In this document: in pieces, positions 13,285-15,099 of the stretch
Layout of the letters: each line of letters begins with the position of its first letter
Numbering within the stretch: the first letter of the stretch is position 1
Assembly (NCBI GenBank): GCA_023394255.1
Contig: JAEXAZ010000111.1
Location: 1-15,099 of the forward strand
Reading direction: 5' to 3'
Source: Bacillota bacterium
GTDB taxonomy: Bacteria > Bacillota > Clostridia > Oscillospirales > Ruminococcaceae
Length of the DNA: 15,099 nt
The notes under the pieces: generated by a model
Told to the model about the DNA's origin: nothing
Databases searched by the model: none
What the model saw: the letters and a program-made list of their open reading frames with translations, nothing else
Translations under genes and position numbers: made by a program

Positions 13285-13860
13285 ATGAAAAAGGTTGTTT
13301 CTGGGATTACGGCAGTTTTGACCGCACTTTCATTCAGTCTCGCGGTGTCGGCGGCAAGCGGATATATTATTGAGCCGACCGCAAACGATAACAATTCCAT
13401 TGTTCTTGAAAAAGGGGACCGCACACTGGCGGCCCTGAACTTCCATGCGGACGATGACCCTGACAACTTTTATTTTAAGGTGGAGACGAACCTGAATCAG
13501 TGCCTTGCGGCGGAAGCATTTGACGGCCAGGATGCCTATTATTTCAATTTCGTCGTCAATCCGTCCATCCCGGCGACTTCGGTACCCACGCTTGCGATCT
13601 ATAACCCCTATCTGGATGACGACGGGGAGCCTGCCGTCAAGCCCGAAAAAGTGAAGATCTATCAGGTCCATGATGACAAGCTGGTGGATGTCACCGGAAA
13701 TTTTTCAGCTCAGGAAGATTCAGATGGAAAATCGTGCTTTGTGACCGCTACACGCAAACCCGGAACCTATGTGCTGGCGGAAAAGAGCGTAGATTCCGAA
13801 TGGATTCAAACGAAAGAACAGGCGAAAAAGTCTGTGAAGAAAATGCCGGTCATCAGCTGA
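13285..13860 (+). CDS. Small secreted protein with an uncharacterised acidic domain
   Basis: This 191-residue protein is of unknown function. A clear signal peptide (1 to about 24: MKK, hydrophobic core, VSAAS) indicates export, and no lipobox or membrane anchor follows. The mature part is mostly one domain (about 45-164) with blocks RTLAALNFHADDD (46-58), DAYYFNFVVNPSIPATS (83-99), PTLAIYNPYLDDDGEP (101-116) and PGTYVLAEK near its end. The DDDG loop could bind a cation, but this is only inference. The same domain recurs in the convergent neighbour (13926-15099). The C-terminal tail (about 171-191) is lysine-rich. The ATG follows AGGAGG (13273-13278) at 6 nt, and tandem stops TGA TAA end the frame. 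The gene appears to be monocistronic. I do not recognise a named family. Confidence 0.85.
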   Translation: MKKVVSGITAVLTALSFSLAVSAASGYIIEPTANDNNSIVLEKGDRTLAALNFHADDDPDNFYFKVETNLNQCLAAEAFDGQDAYYFNFVVNPSIPATSVPTLAIYNPYLDDDGEPAVKPEKVKIYQVHDDKLVDVTGNFSAQEDSDGKSCFVTATRKPGTYVLAEKSVDSEWIQTKEQAKKSVKKMPVIS

Positions 13861-13866
13861 TAAAAC

Positions 13867-13899
13867 ACAGGGCGCACTCCGAACTGGAGCGCGCCCTGT
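13867..13899. terminator. Shared hairpin terminator between convergent paralogous genes
   Basis: A 14-bp stem (13867-13880 with 13886-13899, one A-C mismatch) has a GAACT loop. On the minus strand it is followed by GTTTTATC, so it serves that strand best. On the plus strand the following sequence is AT-rich but lacks a T run. Confidence 0.75.
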
Positions 13900-13925
13900 A
13901 TCTATATTAGGAGAAGACTGGCTGA

Positions 13926-15099
13926 TTATCTTCCGGTGAACGGAACAGGCTTGGTGTTCCCGGTGACGGAACCGCCGCCTGGGACTTCTACTACAATGTC
14001 GTCGTCATCAGAGTAATTCCCCGACGGCCTTTCCGGCAGATCGGCTTTCCCGTCCGAAACGATATAAGTGCCGAGGGTGCGGGTTTTGATGGTCATTACG
14101 TAGTCGTCATCCTCGTTTCTTTCAAAGGTGAATGCATCGGTCACGTCCTCGAGATCTCCGTCCACAATCTCATAGATATAAATCCGGCTGGTACGGACGG
14201 TCAGATCGCCGTCGTCGTCCACAAACGGATTGTAAAGGGAAAGGGTGGGCCGTGAGCTGGCCGGGATAGTGGGGCTGCTGACAAAATTAAACAGATAGGC
14301 GTCAGTGTCGTCGAAATAGTCGGCATAGTCGAAGGAATTCCAGCGGGTGGACAGACGCGGGCAGTAGAAGCTGACGTCGCTGTCCGCCCGGAAGGTCAGA
14401 ACCGCCAGTGTGCGGTTGCTGTCTTCCCAGGTGACCGTATTGATTTCATTTTTGACCGGCTTGACGATAACGCCTTTTTCGCCCGCGGTAAAGGTCGCGT
14501 CACTGTCTTCGATTTTCTCGTTCTGAACCCAGATCCTAAATGTGTGCGTGAACGTGTCGCCCGATTTCAGCACGTTGCTCCCCGTTCCGGCAAGCATATT
14601 GTCCAGCGCCGCTTTTGTGTCAGTCACCGCTTTTTCTTTGGCGGGAAGTGCCGCCTGTTTGCCGGCCAGCTCATTCTTTTTGGCGGCAAGCAGGTTAACC
14701 AGTTCCTCCAGGGTGGAATCGCCGGCCTGTAACTCGTTAAGTTTTTTCTGGGCGTCGGCAACGACCGTTTCCTGCGCCGTCACCTTGCTGTTTGCCGTGT
14801 CCAGTTCCGCTTTTGCAGCCTGTTCGGCAGCTTCCAGCGCCTGTAACTCGCCGCTGTCGATTTCAGGAATGATACCGAGGCTGCTCAATTGTGCAGTTTT
14901 ATCCGAAATTCGACTGTTTGCGTCATTAATCAGCGCGCCCACCCGGCCGATTTCGGCATTCAGTTCGGCGGCCACCGCGTCGTGGTTGGAGTCATCCTCT
15001 GCCAGCGGCGTAAAGGCTTTCGCCGTATAGTTTATCAAGCTGTTATTCCATGCCTTGATTAGATCAACCGTATTTGCGGCATTGAATCGGTCCACCAGG
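13926..15099 (-). CDS. Coiled-coil protein with the same acidic domain at its C terminus (5' end outside window)
   Basis: The frame is open to the right edge; a GTG at 15095 is not credible as a start because it has no room for a ribosome site and the codon before it is also open. Using that GTG as residue 1 for numbering: an alanine/lysine/glutamate-rich region (about 40-170) with heptad-like spacing is a predicted coiled coil; a linker follows; residues 227-350 repeat the domain of the neighbouring secreted protein (NRTLAVLTFRAD, DAYLFNFVSSPTIPASS, RPTLSLYNPFVDDDGD, LGTYIVSDGK). The tail is acidic and glycine-rich (YSDDDDIVVEVPGGG) and ends VPFTGR with no membrane segment. It is probably a large secreted or surface protein, inferred from its paralogue's signal peptide. 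Its function is unknown. Confidence 0.85.
   Translation of the reverse strand, partial: LVDRFNAANTVDLIKAWNNSLINYTAKAFTPLAEDDSNHDAVAAELNAEIGRVGALINDANSRISDKTAQLSSLGIIPEIDSGELQALEAAEQAAKAELDTANSKVTAQETVVADAQKKLNELQAGDSTLEELVNLLAAKKNELAGKQAALPAKEKAVTDTKAALDNMLAGTGSNVLKSGDTFTHTFRIWVQNEKIEDSDATFTAGEKGVIVKPVKNEINTVTWEDSNRTLAVLTFRADSDVSFYCPRLSTRWNSFDYADYFDDTDAYLFNFVSSPTIPASSRPTLSLYNPFVDDDGDLTVRTSRIYIYEIVDGDLEDVTDAFTFERNEDDDYVMTIKTRTLGTYIVSDGKADLPERPSGNYSDDDDIVVEVPGGGSVTGNTKPVPFTGR

Noticed and set aside
13926..13943. Sortase signal at the end of the coiled-coil protein
   Set aside because: PFTG is terminal and is not followed by a hydrophobic helix and positive tail.
1..15099. CRISPR array, transposon ends, tRNA or rRNA
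   Set aside because: No spaced repeat array, transposase or structural RNA signature was found by reading.

Overview
The window looks like chromosome of an anaerobic, hydrogen-producing Clostridia member, most likely Oscillospiraceae-type (Caproiciproducens/Ethanoligenens-like). The grounds are a three-subunit electron-bifurcating [FeFe] hydrogenase, strong AGGAGG-type ribosome sites, some TTG starts, moderately GC-rich genes and AT-rich intergenic DNA. This placement is inferred from gene content, not from a marker gene. No rRNA, tRNA, CRISPR array, insertion sequence or phage gene was seen.

Region 1 (1-4397, minus strand) is a redox operon read leftward: hydC, hydB, hydA, then a small thioredoxin-fold [2Fe-2S] ferredoxin cut by the window edge. 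The genes overlap or lie 4-18 nt apart. Together HydABC would oxidise NADH and reduced ferredoxin to make H2, or run in reverse. Two tandem sigma-A-type promoters lie upstream, and a Rex-like operator overlaps one of them, which would tie the operon to the NADH/NAD+ ratio.

Region 2 (4398-7895, plus strand) is an AT-rich divergent spacer followed by one large gene for a membrane sensor: signal peptide, two periplasmic solute-binding-protein-3 domains, a transmembrane helix, a degenerate GGDEF domain and an intact EAL c-di-GMP phosphodiesterase domain. Its promoter is a perfect TTGACA-17-TATAAT. The roughly 240-nt leader holds a complete intrinsic terminator, a competing antiterminator pairing and a 16-codon upstream ORF with a good ribosome site. 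This conditional attenuator is the most interesting regulatory element in the window. It does not match a riboswitch class I recognise.

Region 3 (8095-8951) is a single PHP-family histidinol-phosphatase-like gene with its own promoter and terminator.

Region 4 (8992-13043, minus strand) is a LytS-type histidine kinase, a LytTR response regulator and a CstA/BtsT-family carbon-starvation transporter. It resembles the enterobacterial BtsSR-BtsT pyruvate uptake system. Two direct repeats exactly 21 bp apart sit in front of the transporter and are candidate LytTR boxes.

Region 5 (13246-15099) holds two convergent genes that share an uncharacterised domain of about 120 residues: a small secreted protein, and the C-terminal part of a larger coiled-coil protein whose start lies outside the window. 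A shared bidirectional hairpin separates them.
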